A stretch of 64,000 bases of DNA from Clostridium sp. JN-1 (GTDB lineage: Bacteria > Bacillota > Clostridia > Clostridiales > Clostridiaceae), in the NCBI RefSeq assembly GCF_003718715.1, contig NZ_CP033465.1, positions 1,178,001 through 1,242,000 of the forward strand. Direction: 5' to 3'. The translations under genes and the position numbers were made by a program. Position 1 is the stretch's first letter; the number at the start of each line of letters is the position of its first letter. This document shows, one piece after another, positions 35,032-44,948 of this stretch. The notes below the pieces were generated by a model that was not told the DNA's origin, searched no databases, and saw nothing but the letters and a program-made list of their open reading frames with translations.

Positions 35032-36468
35032 ATGAAGACTTATGAAACTATAATAGGATTGGAAATACATGCAGAATTAAATACAAATACGAAGATATTT
35101 TGTAATTGTTCTACAGAATTTGGAGCAGAGCCAAATGCTCACACATGCCCTGTATGTATGGGATTACCGGGTACTCTCCCAGTTTTGAATAAAGAAGTTG
35201 TAAAACTTGCCATAAAAGCAGGAAAGATTTTAGGCTGTAAAATAAATAAAGTAAACAAGATGGATAGGAAAAATTACTTTTATCCTGACCTTCCAAAGGC
35301 ATATCAGATTTCCCAATATGATCTTCCAATATGCAGCGGTGGTTCATTAGAATTTGAATTGGATGGTGTTAAGAAGAAAGTTCGTTTAAATAGAATACAT
35401 ATTGAGGAAGATGCTGGTAAATTAGTCCACCTTGCAGATGAACCAGTATCACTTATAGACTATAACCGTGTAGGAGTACCTCTTGCGGAAATTGTTACTG
35501 AGCCTGATCTTAGATCTCCAAAGGAAGCAGTAGCTTTTATGAAGACACTTAGATCAATGCTTCAATATGGAGAAATTTCAGATTGTAAAATGGAACAAGG
35601 TTCTCTTAGATGTGATGCCAATATATCAATGAGGGAAGTTGGCAGTGATAAATTTAACTGCAAAGTTGAAATTAAAAATTTGAGCTCGTTTAGAGAACTT
35701 CAAAAAGCACTTGAAAAAGAAGAAAAACGTCAAAGAGAACTTTATAATTTTGGAGAAGAATTTAAAATAAAGCAGGAAACGAGAAGATGGGATGCAGGAA
35801 AAGGTAAGACTGTAGCTATGAGAAGCAAAGAAGATGCAAATGACTACAGATATTTTCCAGATCCTGACTTAGCACCTATAATAATAAAAGATGATCAAAT
35901 AGAAGAAATAAAAAATACTATACCAGAACTTCCTAAAGATAAAAAGATAAGGTTTATGGAAAATTATAAATTAGGAGAAAAGGAAGCAAACATACTAATT
36001 GATGATAAGGCACTTGGAGAATTTTACGAAGATACAGTTAAATGTGGTGCAGATCCTAAGACAACTGCTAATTGGATTTTGGTAGATGTTTTAAGAATTC
36101 TAAAGGAAAAAGAAATGGATTCAAGCTTAATGAGTTTGAAACCAGAAAAATTATATAAACTCATTAAACTTGTTGAAAATGGAAAGATAAGTGCTACTGC
36201 AGCAAAAGAAGTATTTGATGATATGTTTGAAAGTGGTAAAGATCCAGAAGATATTGTAAAGGAAAAAGGACTTACTCAAATAAGTTCATCAGATGTTTTA
36301 GATGAAATAGTAGGGAAAGTTTTAGGCGAAAATCCTAAGTCAGTGGAAGACTATAAAAGTGGAAAAACCCAAGCAGCTGGATATTTGGTTGGACAGGTAA
36401 TGAAAGCCAGCAAAGGAAAAGCAAATCCTAAGTTAGCAAGAGAACTTATAATTAAAAAACTTAAGTAA
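35032..36468 (+). CDS. gatB: Asp/Glu-tRNA(Asn/Gln) amidotransferase subunit B
   Basis: Protein of 478 aa. The kinase-like GatB core starts YETIIGLEIHAELNTNTKIFC, with the zinc-type CNC...CPVC cysteines, YQISQYDLPIC (near 92) and the helical YqeY-like tail that grips the tRNA elbow. It phosphorylates and amidates the misacylated Asp or Glu on the tRNA. AAGGGAAGGAG precedes ATG 35032. It is the last gene of the operon. The 164-base gap after it shows no clear terminator. Confidence 0.96.
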   Translation: MKTYETIIGLEIHAELNTNTKIFCNCSTEFGAEPNAHTCPVCMGLPGTLPVLNKEVVKLAIKAGKILGCKINKVNKMDRKNYFYPDLPKAYQISQYDLPICSGGSLEFELDGVKKKVRLNRIHIEEDAGKLVHLADEPVSLIDYNRVGVPLAEIVTEPDLRSPKEAVAFMKTLRSMLQYGEISDCKMEQGSLRCDANISMREVGSDKFNCKVEIKNLSSFRELQKALEKEEKRQRELYNFGEEFKIKQETRRWDAGKGKTVAMRSKEDANDYRYFPDPDLAPIIIKDDQIEEIKNTIPELPKDKKIRFMENYKLGEKEANILIDDKALGEFYEDTVKCGADPKTTANWILVDVLRILKEKEMDSSLMSLKPEKLYKLIKLVENGKISATAAKEVFDDMFESGKDPEDIVKEKGLTQISSSDVLDEIVGKVLGENPKSVEDYKSGKTQAAGYLVGQVMKASKGKANPKLARELIIKKLK

Positions 36469-36632
36469 TTAGGCAGGAGTATGGGTTATAGAGTAGATGA
36501 AAATACCTTTAAGTACTTCAGGAATATTAGGGACTTCAAAAAGAATATATTTTACATATGAGTTGTCTTGTAAAAAAGTCAAGTTTGAAGAAAAAAATAA
36601 ATGATTTCAGAAATAGGAGGAAGTAACTTATA

Positions 36633-37679
36633 GTGGATATATATGACAGCATTTATAACCTTTTGAAAAATAAAGAAAGCTTTTGTTTAGCAACAATACT
36701 CTATAAGGAAGGGTCAGCGCCAAGAGAAGAAGGAACAAAGATGATCATAAAGAAGGATTTTTCAATTATAGGTACAATAGGAGGAGGGCTTTTTGAAGCC
36801 TCAACTATAAAATTGAGTAAAGATGTATTTGAAAAAAAGTGTTCCATTGTTAAATATTTTAATTTATCTAATAAAGACTCTTCTTTTTTAGGCATGGTGT
36901 GTGGAGGAAAGTTAAAAGTACTAGTTGAATATTTGGATGCAGAAAATGAAAAAATAATTGAAATGTATAAAAATATTTGGAATTTTAAAGAACAATCTAT
37001 AGACTTTGTATTGATAACTAAAATAGGTCATACTGGAATAGAAAATTATGATAATGAAAAGTGGATTTGCACTGAAACAAGTTTTTATGGAAATGAAAAT
37101 GATGAAATACAATTGATTTTGAAAAATGTAAGGGAAAATTTTAAAAATGTGAAAACAAGCGTTTTTAAATTAGGAGAAGATAAATATTTAGTTGAACCAG
37201 TATTAAATCATGAAACAGTATATATATTTGGAGCAGGACATGTATCACAAAAGTTAGCTCAATTAACAAAAATGGTTGAATTTAAAACTGTTGTTTTGGA
37301 TGATCGAATAGAATTTGCAAATAAACAGAGATTTAAAAATGCAGATGAAGTTAAGGTTATACATGATTTTAATAATATCCTTAACTATATAAAGATAGAT
37401 AAGCAAAGTTATATAGTGATAGTTACAAGAGGTCATGCTTTTGATAAAGAAGTTTTAAGTCAAGTACTTAGAACTAATGCAAAATATATAGGCATGATAG
37501 GAAGTAGAACTAAAACAAATTATGTATATAAAAAGCTTATGGATGAAGGATATACAAAAGAAGATTTAGCTAGAGTTCATGCACCTATAGGGCTTCAAAT
37601 ACATGCAGATACTCCTGAAGAAATAGCTATAAGTATAGTATCGGAACTTATTAAAGAGAGAAGAGAACCTAAAAAGTGA
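36633..37679 (+). CDS. XdhC/CoxI family protein
   Basis: Protein of 348 aa with GTG start 36633, AGGAGG upstream (36615-36620). The N-terminal XdhC domain has LATILYKEGSAPREEGTKMII and GTIGGGLFEA. The C-terminal Rossmann domain starts VYIFGAGHVSQKLAQL (near 192) and holds VTRGHAFDKEVL and YIGMIGSRTK. Family members insert or sulfurate molybdenum cofactor in xanthine dehydrogenase-type enzymes, or support selenium-dependent molybdenum hydroxylases. No such enzyme is near, so the client is unknown. Confidence 0.88.
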   Translation: MDIYDSIYNLLKNKESFCLATILYKEGSAPREEGTKMIIKKDFSIIGTIGGGLFEASTIKLSKDVFEKKCSIVKYFNLSNKDSSFLGMVCGGKLKVLVEYLDAENEKIIEMYKNIWNFKEQSIDFVLITKIGHTGIENYDNEKWICTETSFYGNENDEIQLILKNVRENFKNVKTSVFKLGEDKYLVEPVLNHETVYIFGAGHVSQKLAQLTKMVEFKTVVLDDRIEFANKQRFKNADEVKVIHDFNNILNYIKIDKQSYIVIVTRGHAFDKEVLSQVLRTNAKYIGMIGSRTKTNYVYKKLMDEGYTKEDLARVHAPIGLQIHADTPEEIAISIVSELIKERREPKK

Positions 37680-37785
37680 CAGGCGTTCGAGTGATTTTAT
37701 GTAAAATATTAAAATAAATTGTTAAATATAATAAAAATAGATACGATAATACGGATAAAAGGATAACAACTAAGGAGTTGATGGT

Positions 37786-38937
37786 ATGATTTCTGTAAAA
37801 GCGATAGATACAATAAAAGAATTAGCAGAAAGACAAGTTGATATGGTGCCGGGAGGAGGATTTTTTGGAATTGCTGAGGGTGATACACTTACGTGGGTTG
37901 CATCATCTAAAAATATTGGTATTAAATTATTTTACGAAGGGCAAAAGTTGGATAAGAATAGTACAACAGTTACTTCCCAGCGTGAAAATAAAACTCTTAC
38001 ACAAAAAATTCCGCGTTCTGCTTATGGAGTTAGACTTACAGTATCGGTTATTCCAATTATTGACGAGAAAGGTAATGCTGCAGCAGCTTTTTCAATGGCG
38101 TTTCCAAGAGAACATTCCATTGTAAAATCATTTCAAGATTTTGCACCAGTTCTTTCACAGATGTTTCCAGAAGGAGTTTTTATGGTTGTAACGGATTTAG
38201 AGAAGGTAATTCGTATCCAGGGTTCGAAACAATTTAATATAGCTAATATGAAAATTGGTGAAAAAATTTCAGATACATCTATTTTAAGAAAAGTAATAAA
38301 TACAAAAGAGCCAGCTTCACAAGAATTTGATGCTTCTAAGTATGGAGTTCCAGTTAGAGTAGAATGCAATCCATTGTTTGAGGATGATAATAAAAATGAG
38401 ATTGTTGGAACTTTTCAAATTATAATACCAAGTAAACTTTCAGTTGATCTGCGCGAAATGGCAATTGATCTATCACAGGGAATTGGAGGAATATCTTCTG
38501 CAATTCAAGAACTTGCAGCATCTGCGTCAGAAATACATTTAAATGAACAGAAGTTAAATAACGAGATAAAACAGGTTATAGGATTATCAGAGGAGATAAA
38601 CGAAGTATCATCATTTATAAAGGATATTGCTGATGAAACAAAAATGCTTGGATTAAATGCTGCCATTGAAGCAGCAAGAGCAGGAGAAGCAGGAAGAGGA
38701 TTTGGAGTTGTTGCAGAAGAAATAAGGAACTTATCCGATCAATCTAAGAGTACGGTTCCTAAAATAAAAAAGCTTACAGATACCATTAAGTTAAGAATAG
38801 ATGAATCAAGTAAAAAAAGTCAAAATTCACTGTCATCAAGTCAAGAACAAGCAGCTGCTACTGAAGAAGTTACTGCAAGTGTTGAAGAAATAACAAAAAT
38901 GGCAGATGAATTAACAGAAATTGCGAAAAGGTTATAA
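37786..38937 (+). CDS. Soluble methyl-accepting-type sensory transducer
   Basis: Protein of 383 aa with no membrane segment. An N-terminal sensor region (about 1-215) is of unknown fold. The C-terminal signalling domain holds the chemoreceptor hairpin [43 protein letters not shown] (about 285-325). It is shorter than canonical chemoreceptors on both flanks of the tip. It probably senses a cytoplasmic signal and feeds CheA/CheW. The order and spacing do not suggest an operon. Confidence 0.88.
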   Translation: MISVKAIDTIKELAERQVDMVPGGGFFGIAEGDTLTWVASSKNIGIKLFYEGQKLDKNSTTVTSQRENKTLTQKIPRSAYGVRLTVSVIPIIDEKGNAAAAFSMAFPREHSIVKSFQDFAPVLSQMFPEGVFMVVTDLEKVIRIQGSKQFNIANMKIGEKISDTSILRKVINTKEPASQEFDASKYGVPVRVECNPLFEDDNKNEIVGTFQIIIPSKLSVDLREMAIDLSQGIGGISSAIQELAASASEIHLNEQKLNNEIKQVIGLSEEINEVSSFIKDIADETKMLGLNAAIEAARAGEAGRGFGVVAEEIRNLSDQSKSTVPKIKKLTDTIKLRIDESSKKSQNSLSSSQEQAAATEEVTASVEEITKMADELTEIAKRL

Positions 38938-38941
38938 TTTA

Positions 38942-39011
38942 AGAAACTTAGTTTACACTCCAGGATATATATCCCGGAGTGTAGGTTAAGTTGCAAACTA
39001 GAAAACCTACA
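38942..39011. repeat. Family B mini-copy, hairpin between convergent genes
   Basis: CTTAGTTTACACTCC folds onto GGAGTGTAGGTTAAG around GGATAT-ATATCC, followed by CAAACTAGAAAACCTAC, which matches the family B right end. It lacks the central fold-back of the long copies. It lies between the transducer and the convergent ferredoxin gene, where it could act as a terminator. Confidence 0.7.
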
Positions 39012-39015
39012 ATTA

Positions 39016-39744
39016 TTATAGTAAGGTACCATCAGTTCCAAGTATCACTTCCTTATAAGGAACTATAGTTTTTGAATCAAGCATTGCAGTTTTTACAGCA
39101 TTTACGATTCCTCCACAGCAAGGTACCTCCATTCTAACTACAGTTATACTCTTAATATTATTTTTTAATAGTATTTCTGTTATTTTTTCTTTATAGTAGT
39201 CTGCATCATCTAATTTAGGACAACCTATTACTGTTATATGTCCCTTTATAAAATCCTGGTGGAAGTTAGCATATGCATATGCAGTACAATCTGCTGCTAC
39301 TAACAAGTCAGCATTTTCAAAATAAGGAGCATTGACATTTACAAGCTTTAACTGAACAGGCCACTGCATAAGCTCTGATTGTATTTTACAATTTTCTTCT
39401 TTTTTAACACTTGGAACATTATTTATAGTAGGTTTTCTTACTATTTTTTTAGCTGCAGTTCCAGGACAGCCGCATGGCAAGCTTTCTTTAGATTCTAATT
39501 CACTTTTTTCTGCACGCTTTTTCTTAACTAACTCTTCATCATAAGGGCTGCTTTCCCTTTCTATTATAGATATAGCTCCTGCTGGACACTCTGGAAGACA
39601 ATCACCTAGTCCATCACAGTATTCATCTGAAATTAAATGTGCCTTTCCATCTTCTAGTTTAATTGCTCCTTCATGACAGGCATCTACACATAATCCACAG
39701 CCACTGCATTTTTCTCTATCTATACTAACGATTTTCCTTTTCAT
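39016..39744 (-). CDS. 4Fe-4S dicluster ferredoxin-domain protein
   Basis: Protein of 242 aa. The N-terminal 60 residues hold two clusters: CSGCGLCVDAC and CDGLGDCLPEC (the second is a spaced variant). A Cys-rich linker (PCGCPG) follows, then a C-terminal domain with LLVAADCTAYAYANFH, VIGCPKLDD and VEVPCCGGIV-like VRMEVPCCGGIV, whose extra cysteines may bind another metal centre. The type is widespread in anaerobes; the redox partner is unknown. GGAGG lies upstream. It is monocistronic. Confidence 0.8.
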   Translation of the reverse strand: MKRKIVSIDREKCSGCGLCVDACHEGAIKLEDGKAHLISDEYCDGLGDCLPECPAGAISIIERESSPYDEELVKKKRAEKSELESKESLPCGCPGTAAKKIVRKPTINNVPSVKKEENCKIQSELMQWPVQLKLVNVNAPYFENADLLVAADCTAYAYANFHQDFIKGHITVIGCPKLDDADYYKEKITEILLKNNIKSITVVRMEVPCCGGIVNAVKTAMLDSKTIVPYKEVILGTDGTLL

Positions 39745-39836
39745 AATTTTCTCCTCCTAATCATTTAGGTTATCTTATGAGTTAATTATAATAAAATAAT
39801 GGTTATAAATCTGTAACGTAAGTTACGAATATTAAA

Positions 39837-41348
39837 TTATTTTAAATTTGAATCTTTATTTGTGAAGTAAAATTTTACTCCTAGTTCAGTATTTTTAACA
39901 CCAAAATTTAATTTATGGAGGAGCAGTATATTTCCTGCTATTGCAAGTCCTAGACCAGTACCGCCTAATTTTCTATTACCGGATTTATCAAGTCTATAAA
40001 ATCTATCCCATATTTTATTTAATTGCTCTTCAGGTATCGGAGCACTGCTATTTTCTATAGAAAATACAAAATATGAACTGTAATTTTTAAGGTGTACATT
40101 TATAACTCCATTTTCACTTGTATATCTAATTGCATTTGTTAAGAAGTTATTTACTACTTGCTGTATTTTGTTCCAATCTGCATTTATTTTAGTATCTTTA
40201 TCGAGTTCTGAATTTAGTTTTATGTTTTTTTGATTTATTAAAGTTGAAAATTTATTTAATATATCGTTAACCATGTGATCAAGATAAAAGTTTTCCTTAT
40301 TTAATGTCAATTTACCGGATTCCAATTGTGATAGATGAAGCATATCGTACACTAGGTTTCCCATGATTTTTGATTCATCGATTATTACATCTAAATAATA
40401 GTCACGTTCTTTTGAATCATTGAATACACCATCTTTAATGGCCTCAGCATATCCTTCTATAAGGCTTATTGGAGTTTTTAATTCGTGAGATGCTGCAGCA
40501 ACAAATTCTTTTCTCATCTTTTCAAGCTGCCTTTCTTTCTCTATGTCTTTTTCCAATTTTATATTTGCCTCTTTTAAAGAGTTAAGAGATTTACACAAAT
40601 TTTCCGATAAAAAGTTTAAAGTATTTGACAAATTACCTATCTCATCTTCCCTTTGTATATTAGATTTTTGAGAAAAATCTAATCCAGCCATTTTTAAAGC
40701 AGATTTATTTAAAATCAAAAGCGGCTTAGTAATGGTATGTGAATAAAATAGTGAAAGTATTAAAATTAAAAATACGGCAGATGCTAAAAAGTATAGGTAA
40801 AATTCTTTTATTACAGCAGAAGCTTCATCAACAGGTTGAAGTGAAGAAATAGCAAACAATATTTCTCCTTTTTTCTCATCGAGGTCTACACTTACTATAT
40901 CCTTTATAGGGCTTTTAGGATTTCCAGATACAAAAGTCAAAGGTTTATTATTTTTAATCATTTCATTTAAGGTTATAGAGTCGATATTTAAGTTTTTAAT
41001 TGCAATATTTATCGCACGAATTCTATTTGCATCTAATTTCTCGTTATTAGATCTTACTATAAATTTTAATTTTCCATATCGGTCCAGTATTGCTAACTTG
41101 ATGTTTCCGGATTCTTCAATACTTGTCATAAGGTCTTTTACTTTATCGGGATCGTATGTTTTATCGTAATTTGATTTAAACTTTATTACCGTTTGCTGAA
41201 GATCACTTTTCTTCTTATCCATATAGAATTTACCAAAAAATAGAGATTGAACAGCTGTTGTGCAGCTTATAAATATTGCAAATACCAAAAAAGTAGTTGT
41301 GAATAACTCCAGAGTTACACTCTTTTTTACTTTTGCTAATATATTCAT
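39837..41348 (-). CDS. Two-component sensor histidine kinase
   Basis: Protein of 503 aa. Two membrane segments (about 18-38 and 188-210) enclose an outer sensor domain of about 150 residues. A HAMP region (TKPLLILNKSALKMAG) follows, then the phosphoacceptor H in AAASHELKTPISLIEG and the ATP-binding boxes NFLTNAIRYT and GGTGLGLAIAG. It lies four bases after its response regulator gene, in the same transcription unit. The signal is unknown. Confidence 0.93.
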   Translation of the reverse strand: MNILAKVKKSVTLELFTTTFLVFAIFISCTTAVQSLFFGKFYMDKKKSDLQQTVIKFKSNYDKTYDPDKVKDLMTSIEESGNIKLAILDRYGKLKFIVRSNNEKLDANRIRAINIAIKNLNIDSITLNEMIKNNKPLTFVSGNPKSPIKDIVSVDLDEKKGEILFAISSLQPVDEASAVIKEFYLYFLASAVFLILILSLFYSHTITKPLLILNKSALKMAGLDFSQKSNIQREDEIGNLSNTLNFLSENLCKSLNSLKEANIKLEKDIEKERQLEKMRKEFVAAASHELKTPISLIEGYAEAIKDGVFNDSKERDYYLDVIIDESKIMGNLVYDMLHLSQLESGKLTLNKENFYLDHMVNDILNKFSTLINQKNIKLNSELDKDTKINADWNKIQQVVNNFLTNAIRYTSENGVINVHLKNYSSYFVFSIENSSAPIPEEQLNKIWDRFYRLDKSGNRKLGGTGLGLAIAGNILLLHKLNFGVKNTELGVKFYFTNKDSNLK

Positions 41349-41352
41349 ATAA

Positions 41353-42036
41353 TCAATCCAATCTTTTTAGTGTAAATTTATAACCAGAACCTCTTACAGT
41401 AGCTATAAGATAAGCTTTTTCAGCTAATTTTTCTCTTAAACGCTTTATATGAGTATCTACTGTCCTTAAATCTCCTTCATAATCGATACCCCAAATTGTA
41501 TTTAAGATTCTTTCTCTACTTAAAACTATATCCTTATTTTTTATAAAATAACTTAAAAGTTCAAATTCCTTTGGGGATAAATATATTTCTTCTCCATCTA
41601 TCTTTACTTCATGCGATTGTTCATTTATGTATAATCCATCATAACCATTTTTGTCACTATTTGGCCCCGCTCCATATACTCTACTTATCAATGCATTTAC
41701 TTTTGCCACTAATATTTTAGGACTAAATGGCTTAGTTATATAATTATCTATGCCAAGTTCAAAACCTAAAAGTTGATCTTCATCTTCAGCTTTTGCAGTT
41801 AACATTATTATAGGAATATTTGAAAATTTTCTAACCTTCTTGCAAGTATTCCAGCCATCCATTACAGGCATCATTACATCTAATATTAAAAGTTGGACAG
41901 AGTTATCTTTTAGTATTTTTAAAGCATTTTGTCCATTATCTGCTTCGAGTACATTAAAACCTTCTTTTTTCAAGTATATTTTTATGAGTGTTCTCATTCT
42001 TTCCTCATCGTCTACAATCAGTATTGTTTCATTCAT
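41353..42036 (-). CDS. OmpR-family response regulator
   Basis: Protein of 227 aa. The receiver domain has DDEE near the start and the phosphorylated Asp in LLILDVMMPVMDGW (near residue 53), with conserved Lys in ITKPFSPK. The C-terminal winged helix ends GSGYKFTLKRLD, with VDTHIKRLREKL as the recognition region. It is paired with the downstream kinase. Confidence 0.95.
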   Translation of the reverse strand: MNETILIVDDEERMRTLIKIYLKKEGFNVLEADNGQNALKILKDNSVQLLILDVMMPVMDGWNTCKKVRKFSNIPIIMLTAKAEDEDQLLGFELGIDNYITKPFSPKILVAKVNALISRVYGAGPNSDKNGYDGLYINEQSHEVKIDGEEIYLSPKEFELLSYFIKNKDIVLSRERILNTIWGIDYEGDLRTVDTHIKRLREKLAEKAYLIATVRGSGYKFTLKRLD

Positions 42037-42192
42037 AAAATTACCCTCTTTATTTATTCAAATTTAATTTTTTCCCCATATACCTAAACTTATAGCTATT
42101 TGTAAGGTTCAGCGTATTAATGTATAAAAATTAAGAAACCACAGAATTAAAACTGCAGTTTCTAACTATATATTAATAATGTACTTATTAGT

Positions 42193-42414
42193 TTAAGCAC
42201 TTAATATAAGATCATCTACTTTACATCTTAGTACTTCTGCAAGAACAACTATTTTGTTGAGACTTGGGTTCCTTTTATCTCCTCTCTCTAGTTCTTCTAA
42301 ATAGGATTTAGAAATTGAAGTTTCATATTTTGGACTTTTCGTGAGATTTTGAATATCAAGAGTCGTATACCCGAGACTTAATCTCATATCACGAATTTTC
42401 CTACCATTTAACAT
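42193..42414 (-). CDS. Small XRE-family helix-turn-helix protein
   Basis: Protein of 73 aa. I start at the ATG at 42414, eight bases after AGGGGG. The longer version (to 42432) lacks a ribosome site. MLNGRKIRDMRLSLGYTTLDI... and SKSYLEELERGDKRNPSLNKIVVLAEVL form a Cro/C1-type DNA-binding domain. It is probably a transcription regulator; the target is unknown. Confidence 0.85.
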   Translation of the reverse strand: MLNGRKIRDMRLSLGYTTLDIQNLTKSPKYETSISKSYLEELERGDKRNPSLNKIVVLAEVLRCKVDDLILSA

Positions 42415-42571
42415 ACGAAAACCCCCTAACAACTATTAAGTTTTTAAACAATTTAATGCAAAAACTAAAATTTAAAATTGTTGAACTCTTATTTATAATT
42501 ATTATAATGCTTTTTATATTATTTATAAACAACTAAAAATTATTTTAACACTTTTTTTACTATTATATAAT

Positions 42572-42600
42572 TTGATAACCCTATTTTATGACTCTATAGT
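42572..42600 (+). promoter_or_regulatory. birA promoter
   Basis: TTGATA (42572-42577), a 17-base spacer, then TATAGT (42595-42600). Confidence 0.65.
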
Positions 42601-42635
42601 ATAATATACTTACATGGATTAGGAGTGATAGATTT

Positions 42636-43625
42636 ATGAAAGATACAATACTTCGTCTTTTAAAAGAAAATAAAGATGATTTTATATCAGGACAGGTAAT
42701 AAGTGAAAAACTTGGGGTTACACGTACAGCAGTATGGAAATACATAAACATGTTAAAATGTGAAGGCTATGAAATTGAATCCGTATCAAAAAGGGGATAT
42801 AAGCTTAAAGTATCACCTGATATACTTAATCAAGAGGAAATAAGTCCGAGATTAAATACTAAATTTATAGGAAGAAATATAAAATATTTTGAAAGCATAG
42901 ATTCTACTAATACTAAGGCAAAAGAATTAGCTTTGAAAAATGCATGTGAAGGTACTGTAGTTATGAGCGAAGAACAGACAATGGGTAGAGGAAGACTTGG
43001 AAGGACATGGATTTCTCCTAAATACAAGGGAATATTTATGTCTATAATTTTGAGACCAGAAGTTGATCCACTTGATGTACCTAAAATAACTCAAATAGGT
43101 GCAGCAGCAGTTTTACTTGCGTTTAAGGCTTTAAAAATAGATGTGAATATAAAATGGCCCAATGACATAATATTAAATAATAAAAAGTTATGCGGAATTT
43201 TAACTGAAATGAGCGGTGAATTAAATAAAGTAAATTATGTGGTAATTGGAATAGGTATAAATGCAAATATTTCCCTAGAAGAATTTCCAGAGGACATTCG
43301 TGATAAAGCAACTTCTGTGTTAAGGGAAACTAACAAAAATGTTGTTAGAAAAGATTTGGCAAGCAGTATATTAAATAATTTTGAAGAGATGTATCAGAAT
43401 TTTGTAAATAGCGGAGATATAAGTAGAGTAATAGATATATGCAGAAAGAATTCAATACTCATAGGTAAAGATGTAAGAATAATAAACCCTAGATATGAAA
43501 GGCTTGGAAAAGTATTGAATTTGGATGACAGCGGAGAATTAATTGTTCAAATGGAAGGTGGAAATATAGAAAAAGTTGTATCTGGTGAGGTTTCAGTGAG
43601 GGGATTAAATGGTTATGTCTCTTAA
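42636..43625 (+). CDS. birA: Biotin operon repressor / biotin-protein ligase
   Basis: Protein of 329 aa, bifunctional length. The N-terminal winged helix is ISGQVISEKLGVTRTAVWKYINML (about 18-41). The ligase domain has SIDSTNTKAKELA, the biotinyl-AMP loop GRGRLGRTW (near 122) and KWPNDIILNNKKLCGIL. It attaches biotin to carboxylases and, when loaded with biotinyl-AMP, represses biotin genes. No biotin genes are near. Confidence 0.94.
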   Translation: MKDTILRLLKENKDDFISGQVISEKLGVTRTAVWKYINMLKCEGYEIESVSKRGYKLKVSPDILNQEEISPRLNTKFIGRNIKYFESIDSTNTKAKELALKNACEGTVVMSEEQTMGRGRLGRTWISPKYKGIFMSIILRPEVDPLDVPKITQIGAAAVLLAFKALKIDVNIKWPNDIILNNKKLCGILTEMSGELNKVNYVVIGIGINANISLEEFPEDIRDKATSVLRETNKNVVRKDLASSILNNFEEMYQNFVNSGDISRVIDICRKNSILIGKDVRIINPRYERLGKVLNLDDSGELIVQMEGGNIEKVVSGEVSVRGLNGYVS

Positions 43626-43699
43626 TTTAAGAATAAAAAAATATATTTTTGCAAAAACTATAGAGAATTAGTAAACTTATTTAAAAAGAGGCGATAACT

Positions 43700-44863
43700 T
43701 TGATTTTAATAAAGGATATAGAAGTTTATTCTCCAAAATGTATAGGAAAAAAAGATATACTTGTATCGTTTGATAAAATAGCATACATTTCTGATAATAT
43801 TGCTATTCCAGATAAAGATTTTCCAGAGGTTAAAGTCATAAATGGTGATGGATTAATTGCAGCACCTGGAATAATAGATCTACATGTTCATGCAGCTGGC
43901 GGTGGTGGAGAAGGTGGATTTAAAACAAGGACTCCAGAACTTACGCTTACAAACCTAACCTTAAGTGGAGTAACTACATGTGTTGGATTACTTGGTACAG
44001 ATGGCAGCACAAGAAGTATGGGAAATTTAATTGCAAAACTTAGGGCACTTGAAGAAGAGGGGATAACTACATACTCATGGACAGGATGTTATGAGGTGCC
44101 AACTAGGACTATTACAGATAGTGCCAGAAGTGACATCATTTTTATGGATAAAATAATAGGAGTTGGTGAAATTGCAGTATCTGATCATAGAGGGAGTAAT
44201 CCATCGTGTGATGATTTGATACATCTTGCAAGTGAATGCAGAGTAGGGGGAATGCTTTCAGGAAAATGCGGTATATTACACATGCATTTGGGAGATGGTA
44301 AAAGAGGACTTGAGCCAATATTTGATGTTATAAAGAATTCAGATGTACCTTATGAAAATTTACTTCCAACCCATATAAACAGAAATAACTTGGTTTATAA
44401 ACAGTCAATAGAATACGCAAAAGCAGGAGGATATGTAGATATAACTACTGGGATAAAACCTGAAGGTGATACTGCAGTATATGCTGCAGAAGTTTATGAG
44501 ACATTGTTAAAAGAAAAAATTTCGCCTTATCATATAACTATGAGTTCGGATGCAGGCGGCAGTATGCCTATATTTGATGAAAATAATAGATTAGTATCTT
44601 TAAAAACCGAACTTCCAAGTACTGATATGGAGACAATAAGGATGTGTATATCACATGGAATTTCAATGGAAGAAGCCTTAATACCTTTGACCTCTTCACC
44701 AGCAAAGCTGCTTAAACTAAAAGGCAAGGGAAATATTAAAGAAAATTATGATGCTGATATATTATTACTTGATAAAAATTTAAGCATACATACTGTGATA
44801 TCAAAAGGTAAAATAATGGTTGATAATTATAAGGCTGTAATACGTGGAAGTTTTGAAAATTGA
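43700..44863 (+). CDS. iadA: Isoaspartyl dipeptidase (beta-aspartyl-peptidase)
   Basis: Protein of 387 aa with TTG start 43700, AGAGGCG upstream. It is of the amidohydrolase superfamily: metal-binding IIDLHVHAAGGGGEGGF (near 60), later His in HMHLGDGKRG and LPTHINRNN, and the Asp in MSSDAGGSMP. It hydrolyses beta-aspartyl dipeptides from damaged or cyanophycin-like material. No cyanophycin genes are seen. It follows birA by 74 bases. Confidence 0.9.
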   Translation: MILIKDIEVYSPKCIGKKDILVSFDKIAYISDNIAIPDKDFPEVKVINGDGLIAAPGIIDLHVHAAGGGGEGGFKTRTPELTLTNLTLSGVTTCVGLLGTDGSTRSMGNLIAKLRALEEEGITTYSWTGCYEVPTRTITDSARSDIIFMDKIIGVGEIAVSDHRGSNPSCDDLIHLASECRVGGMLSGKCGILHMHLGDGKRGLEPIFDVIKNSDVPYENLLPTHINRNNLVYKQSIEYAKAGGYVDITTGIKPEGDTAVYAAEVYETLLKEKISPYHITMSSDAGGSMPIFDENNRLVSLKTELPSTDMETIRMCISHGISMEEALIPLTSSPAKLLKLKGKGNIKENYDADILLLDKNLSIHTVISKGKIMVDNYKAVIRGSFEN

Positions 44864-44871
44864 GTAATATA

Positions 44872-44899
44872 TTGACTTTTTTAAGATAACTGTTATATT
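44872..44899 (+). promoter_or_regulatory. Promoter of the cell-wall-binding protein gene
   Basis: TTGACT (44872-44877) and TATATT (44894-44899) with a 16-base spacer. Confidence 0.55.
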
Positions 44900-44948
44900 A
44901 TGCATATATAAAATACAAAAAATTCATTAGAAAGAAAGCAGGATTAAT

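Noticed and set aside
36497-36604. 35-codon reading frame between gatB and the XdhC-like gene (starts MKIPLSTSGI)
   Set aside because: There is no convincing ribosome site and no recognised family; it could be chance in an AT-rich gap.
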